The notes under the pieces were generated by a model that ran no database searches, was not told where the DNA came from, and saw nothing but the letters and a program-made list of their open reading frames with translations. A stretch of 64,000 nucleotides of DNA from Parahaliea mediterranea (GTDB lineage Bacteria; Pseudomonadota; Gammaproteobacteria; Pseudomonadales; Halieaceae): the NCBI RefSeq assembly GCF_003402235.1, contig NZ_QEWO01000005.1, forward strand, positions 513,669 through 577,668, in the 5' to 3' direction. The first letter of the stretch is position 1. Each line of letters starts with the position of its first letter. A program made the translations under genes and the position numbers. This document shows, in pieces, positions 51,764 to 59,766 of the stretch.

Positions 51764-53539
51764 CTAATTGAGGGGGTCGGGCTTGACGGCGCTCACGAAC
51801 AGGTGCTCGTTGCCGGCGTACAGGCCTTCCTTGCGTTGCTTGTCCAATCGGCTGAGGTCTTTGCTGCGTATTGCCGAGCTGGTTTCAGCCGCTTCCGCTT
51901 CGCTGATCCCCAGTCCCATCAAGATGTGCTTGCCCATCAACAGCGCAGATTCAAAAGTCTCACGCACGATGTAGGTGGGGTGCCTGTCGAAGAGCTTCAA
52001 AGCGTGGTGCCGATCACGTGCGCGTACATACAGTGGCACGTCCGGATGGGCAGCGCGTACTTCATCGACAATGCGCGTAGTGGCTTCCTCGCGATCAGTG
52101 CACACGACCACGGCATCTACCTTGTCCAGCCCGGCTATGCGCAGAATGTCCCTTCGTGTGCCATCGCCAAAGTGAACGCGAAAGCCAAAGCGCCGCGCAT
52201 CATCAATGCGCTGGGCATCGTGATCGAGAATGGTCACGTCCAGCCCCCGAGCAAACAGGGGTTGGGAGACAATCTGGCCGAATCGCCCAAAGCCGATAAC
52301 AAGCAGGCGGCCGTTGGCGTCGGAGAAGTCCTCGTCCATGGTGGCCTTCTGGCCGGTGCTTGCCAGCAGCAACGGCTCAAGTCGGGCAGTGAGTGAAGAC
52401 AGTGCCATGGACACGGCCACCACGGCGATGAGGACGGACGACAGGGTTGTCGGTAACAGGCCCGCTGCGGCAGCGCTGGCAAACAGGACAAAACCGAACT
52501 CGCCGTGTTGCGGCAGTGCCAGCGCAACCTTGACGGAGGTAGCGTGTTCATTGCGAAAGGCGCGGCTGACCCCATAGATGGCCAGACCCTTGATAAGCAT
52601 AGTGCAGGGGGCGATGGCAAGAATGAGATACCAGTATTGCACGATGACATCCAGATCAAGACTCAGTCCGACTGCCATGAAAAACAGCCCGAGAAACAAC
52701 CCTCGAAATGGTTCGATATTGGCCTCTACCTCGTGTCGAAAAGTCGATTCCGCCAACATCACGCCAGCCAGGAACGATCCCATGGCGTAGGACATGCCGA
52801 CAACATCCATCAGTAGTGCAGCACCGATCACTACCCCCAGCGCCGCGGCAGTCATGATTTCGGGCATGCGAGATTTTGCCAACAGGGCGAACACGCTATC
52901 GAGTGCATAGCGCCCAATCAGTATCAACAGCAGGATTGCCGCCAACACCGTGGCGATGCCCATTAGCAGGTCGCCGACCTGGGGCTGCTCGGCGACTGAA
53001 GCGAGCAGGCTAACCATCAATAGCAGGGGCACAATGGCCAAATCCTGCAGCAGCAGAATGCCGAAGGATTTGCGGCCATAGGCGGTGTGGCGCTCATTGC
53101 GCTCGTCCAACTGACTCATGACAATGGCGGTGGATGACAGTGCGAGCCCCAGTCCGACAATGAGGGCGGTTTTTCCAGACAGACCAAACGCCAATGCGGC
53201 ACCACCAAGGATGGCGCCACAACCGAGCATTTGCGCCGTTCCCAGCCCGAAGATGTCGCCGCGCATGCGCCACAGGTTTTGTGGTTTCAGCTCAAGCCCG
53301 ATCACAAACAGGAACAGCACAACACCGAATTCCGAGAAATGCAGTAATTCCTCGGGATGTTCCGAGAAGTTCCCCGCGAACAGCAAATTAACAACCAGCC
53401 CTGCGATCAAATACCCGAGTATCGAACCTAACCCCAGGCGCTTGAATAATGGAGTCAGCGCGCACGCTGCGACGATCAGCGCCAATGTATGCCAGAACAT
53501 CAGCTCAAGGGCTGATGGTGTGTATTGAAGGATATCCAA
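51764..53539 (-). CDS. Kef-type K+/H+ antiporter (CPA2 family) with RCK domain
   Basis: A 591-residue CPA2 transporter. It has about 12 membrane helices (residues 5-385) including GLGSILGYLIAGLVVN and ALSSTAIVMSQLDERN. A cytosolic RCK_N/TrkA-N Rossmann domain follows (LLVIGFGRFGQIVSQPL; HFGDGTRRDILRIAGLDKVDAVVV). KefB/KefC proteins release K+ and acidify the cytoplasm during electrophile attack, gated by glutathione adducts. The start codon is TTG at 53539, with a GGAGAAG site lying within the end of the pirin gene two bases upstream, so the two are coupled. An FMN-reductase gene further upstream recalls the E. coli KefF-KefC pairing. Confidence 0.9.
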   Translation of the reverse strand: MDILQYTPSALELMFWHTLALIVAACALTPLFKRLGLGSILGYLIAGLVVNLLFAGNFSEHPEELLHFSEFGVVLFLFVIGLELKPQNLWRMRGDIFGLGTAQMLGCGAILGGAALAFGLSGKTALIVGLGLALSSTAIVMSQLDERNERHTAYGRKSFGILLLQDLAIVPLLLMVSLLASVAEQPQVGDLLMGIATVLAAILLLILIGRYALDSVFALLAKSRMPEIMTAAALGVVIGAALLMDVVGMSYAMGSFLAGVMLAESTFRHEVEANIEPFRGLFLGLFFMAVGLSLDLDVIVQYWYLILAIAPCTMLIKGLAIYGVSRAFRNEHATSVKVALALPQHGEFGFVLFASAAAAGLLPTTLSSVLIAVVAVSMALSSLTARLEPLLLASTGQKATMDEDFSDANGRLLVIGFGRFGQIVSQPLFARGLDVTILDHDAQRIDDARRFGFRVHFGDGTRRDILRIAGLDKVDAVVVCTDREEATTRIVDEVRAAHPDVPLYVRARDRHHALKLFDRHPTYIVRETFESALLMGKHILMGLGISEAEAAETSSAIRSKDLSRLDKQRKEGLYAGNEHLFVSAVKPDPLN

Positions 53540-53541
53540 AG

Positions 53542-54483
53542 TCAGTCTTCTCCCTGCTCGCGTACCTGTTCCCCAGGCAGGGGGATGAACTCGATGTCAT
53601 CGCCCGGCACCTTCGGAAACCGATCTTCCCGCCAGTCGTCTTTTGCCTGTTCAATCCGCTCTTTGCGACTGGATGCGAAATTCCATTCCAGGTAGCGGTG
53701 GCTCATTGCCGCGCCACCCACAAGGGCAATAATCGCGTCGGAGTCGGCCCGTAGCACTATGCCGGCTTTAGCGGACAAGGCGGCCATGGCGTGCTCCGGC
53801 ACCAGGGTGTCACCAATGGTCACCTGCCCCTGTATCACATAGACGGCTCTTTCCTCCGCTTCGGGTAGCGGTATTGACTGGGCTGCCTTGAGTCGCGCTT
53901 CAAAGTACAGTGTTTCGGCAAAGGTTTTTACCGGTGAGGTAACACCGAATGCGGAGCCCATCATTACCCTTGCGGGTACACCGGCAACATCGACCTGGGG
54001 AATATCCCTGGCGGGGTAATGATAAAAGGCAGGGTCAATTTCCTCGTCCGCCTCTGGCAGTGCCAGCCAAAGCTGCAGGCCGTGCAGCCGGTGATGGCTG
54101 GCATTGACTTCAGGGCGTTCTCGCTCGGAGTGAACAATGCCCCGCCCGGCCACCATCAGGTTGATGTCACCGGGATGAATTGCCATCTCGGTACCGAGTG
54201 AATCGCGGTGCAGTATCTCGCCTTCGAACAGATAGCTCACCGTTGCGAGGTTGATATGGGGATGAGGTCGTACATTGATGCCTTTGCCCGCAGCGAATTC
54301 GGCTGGCCCCATATGGTCGAAAAAAATCCACGGCCCCACTTTGCCCAGCTTGCCCGAAGGCAGCATTCTCCGGACAGAAAACCCACCCAGATCCCGATCC
54401 CGGGGTTTGATCAGCAGTGTTACCGCCGGGCAGCCCGAACCATAGTCACATTCGGATTCCAGATGTTCTGATGGTGTGTTCAT
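53542..54483 (-). CDS. pirin-family protein (first copy)
   Basis: A 313-residue bicupin of the pirin family. The N-terminal cupin carries metal ligands in VRPHPHINLATVSYLFEGEILHRDS and GRGIVHSERE, and the C-terminal cupin (YVIQGQVTIGDTLVPEH) is less conserved. Some bacterial pirins are quercetin 2,3-dioxygenases; others are redox-sensing regulators. The C-terminus is longer than usual, with a charged tail (RKERIEQAKDDWREDRFPKVPG). It is followed two bases later by the Kef-type antiporter gene. Neighbouring genes suggest a role in electrophile or quinone stress. Confidence 0.88.
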   Translation of the reverse strand: MNTPSEHLESECDYGSGCPAVTLLIKPRDRDLGGFSVRRMLPSGKLGKVGPWIFFDHMGPAEFAAGKGINVRPHPHINLATVSYLFEGEILHRDSLGTEMAIHPGDINLMVAGRGIVHSERERPEVNASHHRLHGLQLWLALPEADEEIDPAFYHYPARDIPQVDVAGVPARVMMGSAFGVTSPVKTFAETLYFEARLKAAQSIPLPEAEERAVYVIQGQVTIGDTLVPEHAMAALSAKAGIVLRADSDAIIALVGGAAMSHRYLEWNFASSRKERIEQAKDDWREDRFPKVPGDDIEFIPLPGEQVREQGED

Positions 54484-54539
54484 GATGATTCCTCTTTTTA
54501 TTGCTTGGGTGCATCCAGATACCTGTGCCTATCTGTCGG

Positions 54540-55115
54540 CTATCTGTTGTTGGCTATCTGCTGTCGGGTAAAATCCGCGAATCCTTGTAGGAAACTGACA
54601 AGAAGGGATGCCATTTTCTCGTCCTGTAATTTGCCGTCTGAGCGGAATGCCTGCTGCGCATGGGATAATTGCAACCGGCTTCCGTGGTAGTCCCGCGTGG
54701 CGAGTGCGCGCAATACCGGTAGCCAGGCGGACTGCGCGCAGAGGGTGCCCCAGCCGCCCGGAGTCGCGCCAATTACCGCTGTAGGCCGTTCGAAGAATAC
54801 TGCCTTCATATCAGCCCGTGAGAGCCAGTCGATCCCGTTTTTCATTACGCCGGGTATCCCGTTATTGTATTCAGGGGTAACCAGCAGCAGCCCATCGCAG
54901 CTGACAATGCGCTGCTTTAATTGCAGAACGGCTTCGGGGACGCCCTGCTCGGCTTCTGTATCTCCATCGTAAAGTGGGATGCCGTGCAAGGTGGCCACCT
55001 CTACTGTCACGCCATTGGGGGCCAGTCGGCGCGCTTCGTGAGCTAGTTGAGTGTTGAACGAAGCCTGGCGAAGGCTGCCGGAAAGTGCGAGCAAGGTAAC
55101 GGGAACTATGGCCAT
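54540..55115 (-). CDS. NADPH-dependent FMN reductase/quinone reductase-like
   Basis: A 191-residue flavodoxin-fold reductase. The FMN phosphate loop SGSLRQASFNTQLA and the family motif TPEYNNGIPGVMKNGIDWLSR are present, then GATPGGWGT. Related proteins (ChrR, YieF, ArsH-like) reduce quinones, chromate or azo compounds by two electrons. The ATG at 55115 has a GGAG site and lies four bases after the OsmC stop codon. It is in the same leftward group as the pirin and Kef-type antiporter genes, fitting a KefF-like ancillary role (inference). Confidence 0.9.
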   Translation of the reverse strand: MAIVPVTLLALSGSLRQASFNTQLAHEARRLAPNGVTVEVATLHGIPLYDGDTEAEQGVPEAVLQLKQRIVSCDGLLLVTPEYNNGIPGVMKNGIDWLSRADMKAVFFERPTAVIGATPGGWGTLCAQSAWLPVLRALATRDYHGSRLQLSHAQQAFRSDGKLQDEKMASLLVSFLQGFADFTRQQIANNR

Positions 55116-55119
55116 GGCT

Positions 55120-55524
55120 TTACTTTACTCCGTGCTCACTGGTGATGATTGCGCCTGCCTCCAGCACACGGGTGACAGGCGTCTTGGCAGCAATGTCCAG
55201 CAGGCGTTGTTTTTGTTCGTCATCGAGCGTAGCGCTGGTGTAGAACGTGCGGTGAATACTGGGGCGACCATCATCGGTATAGGTGAGTGTCAGGTCCGCT
55301 TCGAAATTGCCAAGGTCCCATCCTTTGCGTTCGGCGTACATCTGTAACGTGATTGCGGTGCAGGACGACAGCGCTGCAAGGTACAAGTCAAAGGGGGCGG
55401 GGCCGCTGTCGCCCCCACCCAGCGCAATGGGCTCATCGGCAATCAATGTGTGCCTGCCCATGGTGATGCGGTGGGCGTAGGCGGGGCCAGTGGCTGCAAC
55501 ATGGTTCGTTCTGGGCTTTGACAT
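55120..55524 (-). CDS. OsmC-family protein
   Basis: A 134-residue OsmC/Ohr-fold protein with DSGPAPFDLYLAALSSCTAITLQMYAERKGWDL, which holds the first reactive Cys. The position of the usual second Cys (KCPV in classical OsmC) is KTPVTRVL here, so a two-Cys peroxidase cycle is unlikely. The family reduces organic hydroperoxides. Tightly linked (four bases) to the FMN reductase gene, first of the OsmC-reductase-pirin-antiporter group. A 134-base gap separates it from the porin gene upstream. Confidence 0.88.
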   Translation of the reverse strand: MSKPRTNHVAATGPAYAHRITMGRHTLIADEPIALGGGDSGPAPFDLYLAALSSCTAITLQMYAERKGWDLGNFEADLTLTYTDDGRPSIHRTFYTSATLDDEQKQRLLDIAAKTPVTRVLEAGAIITSEHGVK

Positions 55525-55658
55525 ATGAGTACCTGTGTTTCAGAGGACGGGTTGTACACTATTCCGGCTTGGCCGATGCAGGTGGTGTGGCGGACGGCCC
55601 ATCGCATCGCTATCTTCGGATGAGCGGCTCAATCGGTCATGACGTTGGAATTGGCAGC

Positions 55659-57068
55659 TCAGAATTTCCATTCAGCTTGTGCCTTCAGAAAGGCGGCGTT
55701 TTTACCGCCTGCATTGTCAATTACGTCACCCGCAAAAAAATAACTGTAGCTCAAACTGATCCCCAAATGACGGCTCCACTGGTGTTCGACGGCTATCGAG
55801 GGCGAATGGGCGACAAAACTGCCAGCCGCATTTTCGGTTCCGGCCAGTGGGCGCAATCCGCGAACATAAACGGCATCGCCTTTTTCGAGGCGCCAGAATA
55901 AGTTCCAGTTGATCTCGATATTCGTTTTTGTGGCTACTGACCAAATAACCTCAGGTTTCACATTATAAAAATTTTGCGGTGCATAGATAGCGGCATCTTC
56001 GAAGTAGGCCAAGTTCGGGAACATGGGGTTAAATGTCTGCAGCCTACCGTCTTCAGGATCGGCGTCGCCACTGGCGATATTGAGGCTCAAGGCAACCCTC
56101 CGCTCGCCAAGGCCGCTGGCGAAGCGATAGCCAATATAGCTTGCCATAGTCCATGCCCGAATATCTGAATCGGCAAAATCGCCAAACTGATAGAGCGCTT
56201 CAATATCCCAGTCCCAGGAGCTGGCGTTACCGAACAGTCGTGCCCCAACGGAATGCCGGGTTTCATCACCAATACCCTGCACATAAACGGCGTCATTGCG
56301 CTTCAAGCCCAGGTAGTAGATATCGGCCCTTGTAATTGTTCCTGCCCAGGAGCTGGTGATTCCCCATACCGAATGATCGCTTTGGCTGCTATTGTCAAAC
56401 GCACCGTCTTCTACCTCCACTTCCTGGAGATAGAAGACGCGCCAGTCCGTACCCCGGTGATTTACATCCAAACGTAGGCCATCGTACGAACGCCGAACAT
56501 TCGACGCATCCCTGGTGCCCAAGAGTCTCGCCGAGCCCAAAGCCATTTCCTGGCGGCCCAATCGCAACCGCGTGGCATTGGCCTGCCAATCAAAGAATGC
56601 TTGGCTTACTGCTGCTTTGTCTTTATCGAATATTCCGGAGTTAATGTCGCCGCTTGCGTCAGCATAGTCCGCGCTCAATTCGAAAAACGCGCGGCCGCTG
56701 TCCGACAGTTGAACATCTGCGTGTCCATAGAAGCGTTGCAACCACTGAGCACCGTCCTGTGCTTCGGTAAGGCCAAAGAGGTCATTGTTGTAGCCATTCA
56801 CACGGCTTCGCACAGAGCCCCCAATAGAGATATACCCCTCAACTGCTGGCGTTGAAAATGGCGCATATTTCAGTCTTTCGTAGGCGGTTGGTTTCGTCTT
56901 TTTGGCGAGATAACGATACTCTTCGTTCCAGCGAAATGCCTCGAAAGGTGGGCCATCAGATGCCTCGGCAGAGGCTAGGGTGAAGATGGCTAGCCATTGC
57001 CAACGCAACAGGGCCCGCGGCATGGCACTGCCCGTTTTTGGCGTCAGCAACGCAGTGACGTTTTCCAT
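55659..57068 (-). CDS. alginate-export-family outer-membrane porin
   Basis: A 469-residue beta-barrel of the alginate-export (AlgE-like) family. The signal region ends near SAEAS; then come GYISIGGSVRSRVNGYNNDLFG, a run of strands including LRLGRQEMALGSARLLGTRDASNVRRSYDGLRLD, and a terminal Phe (QAEWKF) as needed for barrel insertion. Many members are not for alginate but take up aromatic or small organic compounds. The ATG at 57068 has an AGAGG site. Base composition here is visibly lower in GC than the left half of the window. It follows the YcaC-like gene across a strong stem-loop. Confidence 0.85.
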   Translation of the reverse strand: MENVTALLTPKTGSAMPRALLRWQWLAIFTLASAEASDGPPFEAFRWNEEYRYLAKKTKPTAYERLKYAPFSTPAVEGYISIGGSVRSRVNGYNNDLFGLTEAQDGAQWLQRFYGHADVQLSDSGRAFFELSADYADASGDINSGIFDKDKAAVSQAFFDWQANATRLRLGRQEMALGSARLLGTRDASNVRRSYDGLRLDVNHRGTDWRVFYLQEVEVEDGAFDNSSQSDHSVWGITSSWAGTITRADIYYLGLKRNDAVYVQGIGDETRHSVGARLFGNASSWDWDIEALYQFGDFADSDIRAWTMASYIGYRFASGLGERRVALSLNIASGDADPEDGRLQTFNPMFPNLAYFEDAAIYAPQNFYNVKPEVIWSVATKTNIEINWNLFWRLEKGDAVYVRGLRPLAGTENAAGSFVAHSPSIAVEHQWSRHLGISLSYSYFFAGDVIDNAGGKNAAFLKAQAEWKF

Positions 57069-57086
57069 TCATTGCCTCTGGGCCAA

Positions 57087-57116
57087 CTACCAACCGTCCG
57101 CAAGGACGGGTGGTAG
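57087..57116. other. strong intergenic stem-loop with GCAA tetraloop
   Basis: Thirteen-base arms, CTACCAACCGTCC and GGACGGGTGGTAG, pair with a single mismatch around a GCAA loop (plus-strand reading). It is placed between the YcaC-like stop and the porin start. No T-tract follows on the minus strand, so processing or stabilisation of the porin mRNA is more likely than termination. Confidence 0.7.
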
Positions 57117-57141
57117 TGAATGGGCTCAGTGCGCTTGGGCG

Positions 57142-57810
57142 CTAGCGATACTTGTCCAACTGCGTTTCCGGGCCCGACTTGGCAATGGCCTGCGCTTTGT
57201 CGTAGCTCTCCATCAGGCATTTGTATTCCGGGCAGATATGGTCCGAAATAATCTGGGCGAATTGTGATCCTTCTGGCCGGTTCCAGGTTTGCATCAACTC
57301 TGCGACGATGGCAAATGTATCAGTGGGGATCGCTCCTGCCTGCGCCACTCTGGCGATGGTGGCGTCTGTGGCGATTTTGTTCCAGTTACCGGAGGCATCC
57401 ACTACGCAGTAGGCTTTATAGCCTTCGGCCATGGCGGTGATGGCGGGAAAGGCCATGCAAACGCTGGTCAGGGTGCCGGCAATGATCAGCGTTTTGCGCC
57501 CGCTCTTTTTCACTGCGTCGGTAAACAGGGGGTTGTCCCAGGTATTGATTTGTCCGGTGCGTGGAATGTACTGGGCATGGGGGGCGTATTGGTGGATTTC
57601 GGGGATCAGCGGCCCGTTGGGCCCGTCGGGTACAGAGGCCGTGGTCAGTACCGGTATGTCGAGCAGGGTTGCGGTTTTAGCCAGGGCGATCACATAGTTG
57701 CGCAGGTCGGGAACGGGCAGGTCACGAACGACATTGAACAGGCCGCTTTGGTGATCGATCAGCAGCATGATGGCGTCGTTGGGGTCTATCATCACGTTAT
57801 GGGATGTCAT
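57142..57810 (-). CDS. isochorismatase-family cysteine hydrolase (YcaC-like)
   Basis: A 222-residue cysteine hydrolase. The catalytic triad can be placed: Asp in [10 protein letters not shown], Lys in [14 protein letters not shown], and Cys in [18 protein letters not shown], with the preceding cis-peptide region. The sequence is closest in style to E. coli YcaC. Substrates in the family include isochorismate, nicotinamide and ureides; none can be assigned here. Lies between a pirin gene upstream and the porin gene downstream on the same strand. Confidence 0.9.
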   Translation of the reverse strand: MTSHNVMIDPNDAIMLLIDHQSGLFNVVRDLPVPDLRNYVIALAKTATLLDIPVLTTASVPDGPNGPLIPEIHQYAPHAQYIPRTGQINTWDNPLFTDAVKKSGRKTLIIAGTLTSVCMAFPAITAMAEGYKAYCVVDASGNWNKIATDATIARVAQAGAIPTDTFAIVAELMQTWNRPEGSQFAQIISDHICPEYKCLMESYDKAQAIAKSGPETQLDKYR

Positions 57811-57905
57811 AGCACTCTCCTTTTATGACAAAAGCAGGGCGTTGTGGTTAATGTCCAGTTCAACCGCCCGCGTATTGAACCGGGTTTAGAAATTACTGGT
57901 GGCAA

Positions 57906-58772
57906 CTAGGCGGGCATTGCACCAAAGCGCCCAGCGTTGAAATCGCGAATCGCCTGCTGGATTTCGGCGCGGGTGTTCATTACAAAAGGGCCGTAGCCGA
58001 CGACAGGCTCATCCAGCGGCTCGCCGCTAAGCAGCAACACGGTGGTATCGGACACTACGTCGAAGGTCAGCTCGCTGCCTTCGCGCTCCATGACGGCCAT
58101 TTCCGCCGCGCCCAGTGTGTGTTGGTTGTCCAGCTTGAGTTCGCCGCTGAGTACGAACAAGGCGGATGTGTGTCCCTCTGGGAGGGCAAAGCTCACCGCA
58201 GTGCCGCCCAGCAGACGTAGATCCCAGACATTCATCGGCGTGAACGTGGTCACCGGGCCGCCGACGCCGGCGTAGTCGCCGGCGATAATGCGGGCATGTC
58301 CGGCACCGTTGGCCAGCGGTACCTGGGGAATCTGGCTGGCGCCCACGCCCTGGTAGCGGGGGGGCGACATTTTGTCACTGGCAGGCAGGTTCACCCACAA
58401 CTGCACCATCTCGAAGGGGCCACCCTGGTCGGCGTATTCCTCACTGTGGAATTCTTCATGGAGGATGCCGGACGCTGCTGTCATCCACTGCACATCGCCC
58501 GGGCCGATGGTGCCCCCACCGCCCGATGAGTCGCGGTGCGACACGCCACCCTGGTAGACGATGGTCACTGTCTCGAACCCGCGGTGGGGGTGTTGCCCCA
58601 CACCGAGTTTACGTTTGGTTGCTGGAAAATCGGCCGGCCCGGCGTAATCCAGCAGCAGGAAGGGGGACATTTCATCTGCAATATCGTTGTAGGAGAAAAT
58701 GCTGCGTACCGGAAAGCCATCGCCAACCCAGTGGCTGCCGGTGCTGCGCTTGATGAATGCGAGTTTTTTCAT
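57906..58772 (-). CDS. pirin-family protein (second copy)
   Basis: A 288-residue pirin. The N-terminal metal-binding cupin motif is GVGQHPHRGFETVTIVYQGGVSHRDSSG, followed by ASGILHEEFHSEEYA. It has the conventional pirin length, unlike the extended copy at 53542. The ATG at 58772 (KKLAFIKRSTGSHWVGDGF) is the natural N-terminus; a GTG six codons earlier is less likely. Divergent from a LysR regulator across 97 bases, the classic arrangement for a LysR target. It heads the leftward group pirin, YcaC-like hydrolase, porin. Confidence 0.9.
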   Translation of the reverse strand: MKKLAFIKRSTGSHWVGDGFPVRSIFSYNDIADEMSPFLLLDYAGPADFPATKRKLGVGQHPHRGFETVTIVYQGGVSHRDSSGGGGTIGPGDVQWMTAASGILHEEFHSEEYADQGGPFEMVQLWVNLPASDKMSPPRYQGVGASQIPQVPLANGAGHARIIAGDYAGVGGPVTTFTPMNVWDLRLLGGTAVSFALPEGHTSALFVLSGELKLDNQHTLGAAEMAVMEREGSELTFDVVSDTTVLLLSGEPLDEPVVGYGPFVMNTRAEIQQAIRDFNAGRFGAMPA

Positions 58773-58851
58773 GGCCGTATTCCGTGTCACTATCTATAAG
58801 CAGCGTAAGACACGATTCCGGGTTGCGTTAGGTGCTAAATTGTAAAAATAC

Positions 58852-58869
58852 TTTCCATGTGGTTGGAAA
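58852..58869. promoter_or_regulatory. inverted repeat touching the start codon of the LysR gene
   Basis: TTTCCA and TGGAAA form a perfect 6-bp inverted repeat with a 6-base spacer, ending directly before the ATG at 58870. The right arm includes the GGA of the ribosome site. Binding or RNA pairing here would affect translation or autoregulation of the LysR gene. Confidence 0.45.
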
Positions 58870-59766
58870 ATGGATCTGAACGATACGGCGGTTTTTGTCA
58901 AAGTGGTCGAGGCGGGCAGTTTTACCGAAGCGGCCCGTCGCCTGGGTATACCGGTATCGACGGTGAGCAACCGGGTGGCGCGGTTGGAAAAGGACTTACA
59001 GGCCACGCTGTTGCGGCGCACCACGCGCCGCATGCACCTGACCGAGGCAGGGCAGGTGTACTTTGATCATGCTGCCGCTGGACTGGACTATCTGTTGGCG
59101 GCGCGAGAGGCACTCAGCGAAGTATCTACAGCGCCGGTAGGGCGCCTTCGGGTCAGCGCTCCGGTTGATGTCGGCGACCATATTCTGGCGGCGATTGTTC
59201 GGCTCATGCGCGAACAGCACCCGAAAGTTGATCTGGAGTTCGTGCTGACCAATCGCTATGTCGATCTTGTAGCGGAGGGCATTGATGTGGCCATTCGTAC
59301 CGGCAGGCTAAAGGATTCGTCGCTGATTGCCAAAAGAGTCGGTATGGCGCGATGGGTGCTGTTTGCCAGCCGGGATTATCTCGCGTCCTGTACTCACACG
59401 CTGAAATCGCCTGAGGGCCTGCGCCGCCATCGTTGCCTGCAATTCACCCCGATGGGTAAGGGCGCCTGGACCTTCACCAATGGCGAGGCCAGCGTCACGG
59501 TGCCGCTGTCAGGTAGCGTGATGGTCAATGACGTCGGCGTGATCCACGCCATGTTATTGAAGGGCGAGGGAGTCGCGCTTCTTCCCACTTACCTATGTCG
59601 CGGCAAGGCTGCGTCGGACGCTATTGTGCCGGTACTGCCTGAGTGGACGGCCAGTGAAGACCCTATATCGATGGTGTTTCCCCGTCAGCAGTTTATGCCT
59701 CCCAAGCTGCGCGCGTTTATCGACATAGCCTCCCAGGAATTTCGGGAGCGGCTCACGTTGCCTTGA
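58870..59766 (+). CDS. LysR-family regulator divergent from the pirin operon
   Basis: A 298-residue LysR regulator. The N-terminal winged helix-turn-helix (AVFVKVVEAGSFTEAARRLGIPVSTVSNRVARLEKDLQATL) is followed by a periplasmic-binding-like effector domain (LRVSAPVDVGDHILAAIV; DVAIRTGRLKDSSLIAKRVG). It belongs to the subgroup resembling AaeR/DsdC-like single-target regulators. The gene is transcribed away from the pirin-hydrolase-porin group and probably controls it. Its last 14 bases overlap the convergent sulfotransferase gene. Confidence 0.93.
   Translation: MDLNDTAVFVKVVEAGSFTEAARRLGIPVSTVSNRVARLEKDLQATLLRRTTRRMHLTEAGQVYFDHAAAGLDYLLAAREALSEVSTAPVGRLRVSAPVDVGDHILAAIVRLMREQHPKVDLEFVLTNRYVDLVAEGIDVAIRTGRLKDSSLIAKRVGMARWVLFASRDYLASCTHTLKSPEGLRRHRCLQFTPMGKGAWTFTNGEASVTVPLSGSVMVNDVGVIHAMLLKGEGVALLPTYLCRGKAASDAIVPVLPEWTASEDPISMVFPRQQFMPPKLRAFIDIASQEFRERLTLP

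Noticed and set aside
55659..57068. Alginate export function for the porin
   Set aside because: No alginate synthesis genes are nearby; family membership alone does not support that substrate.
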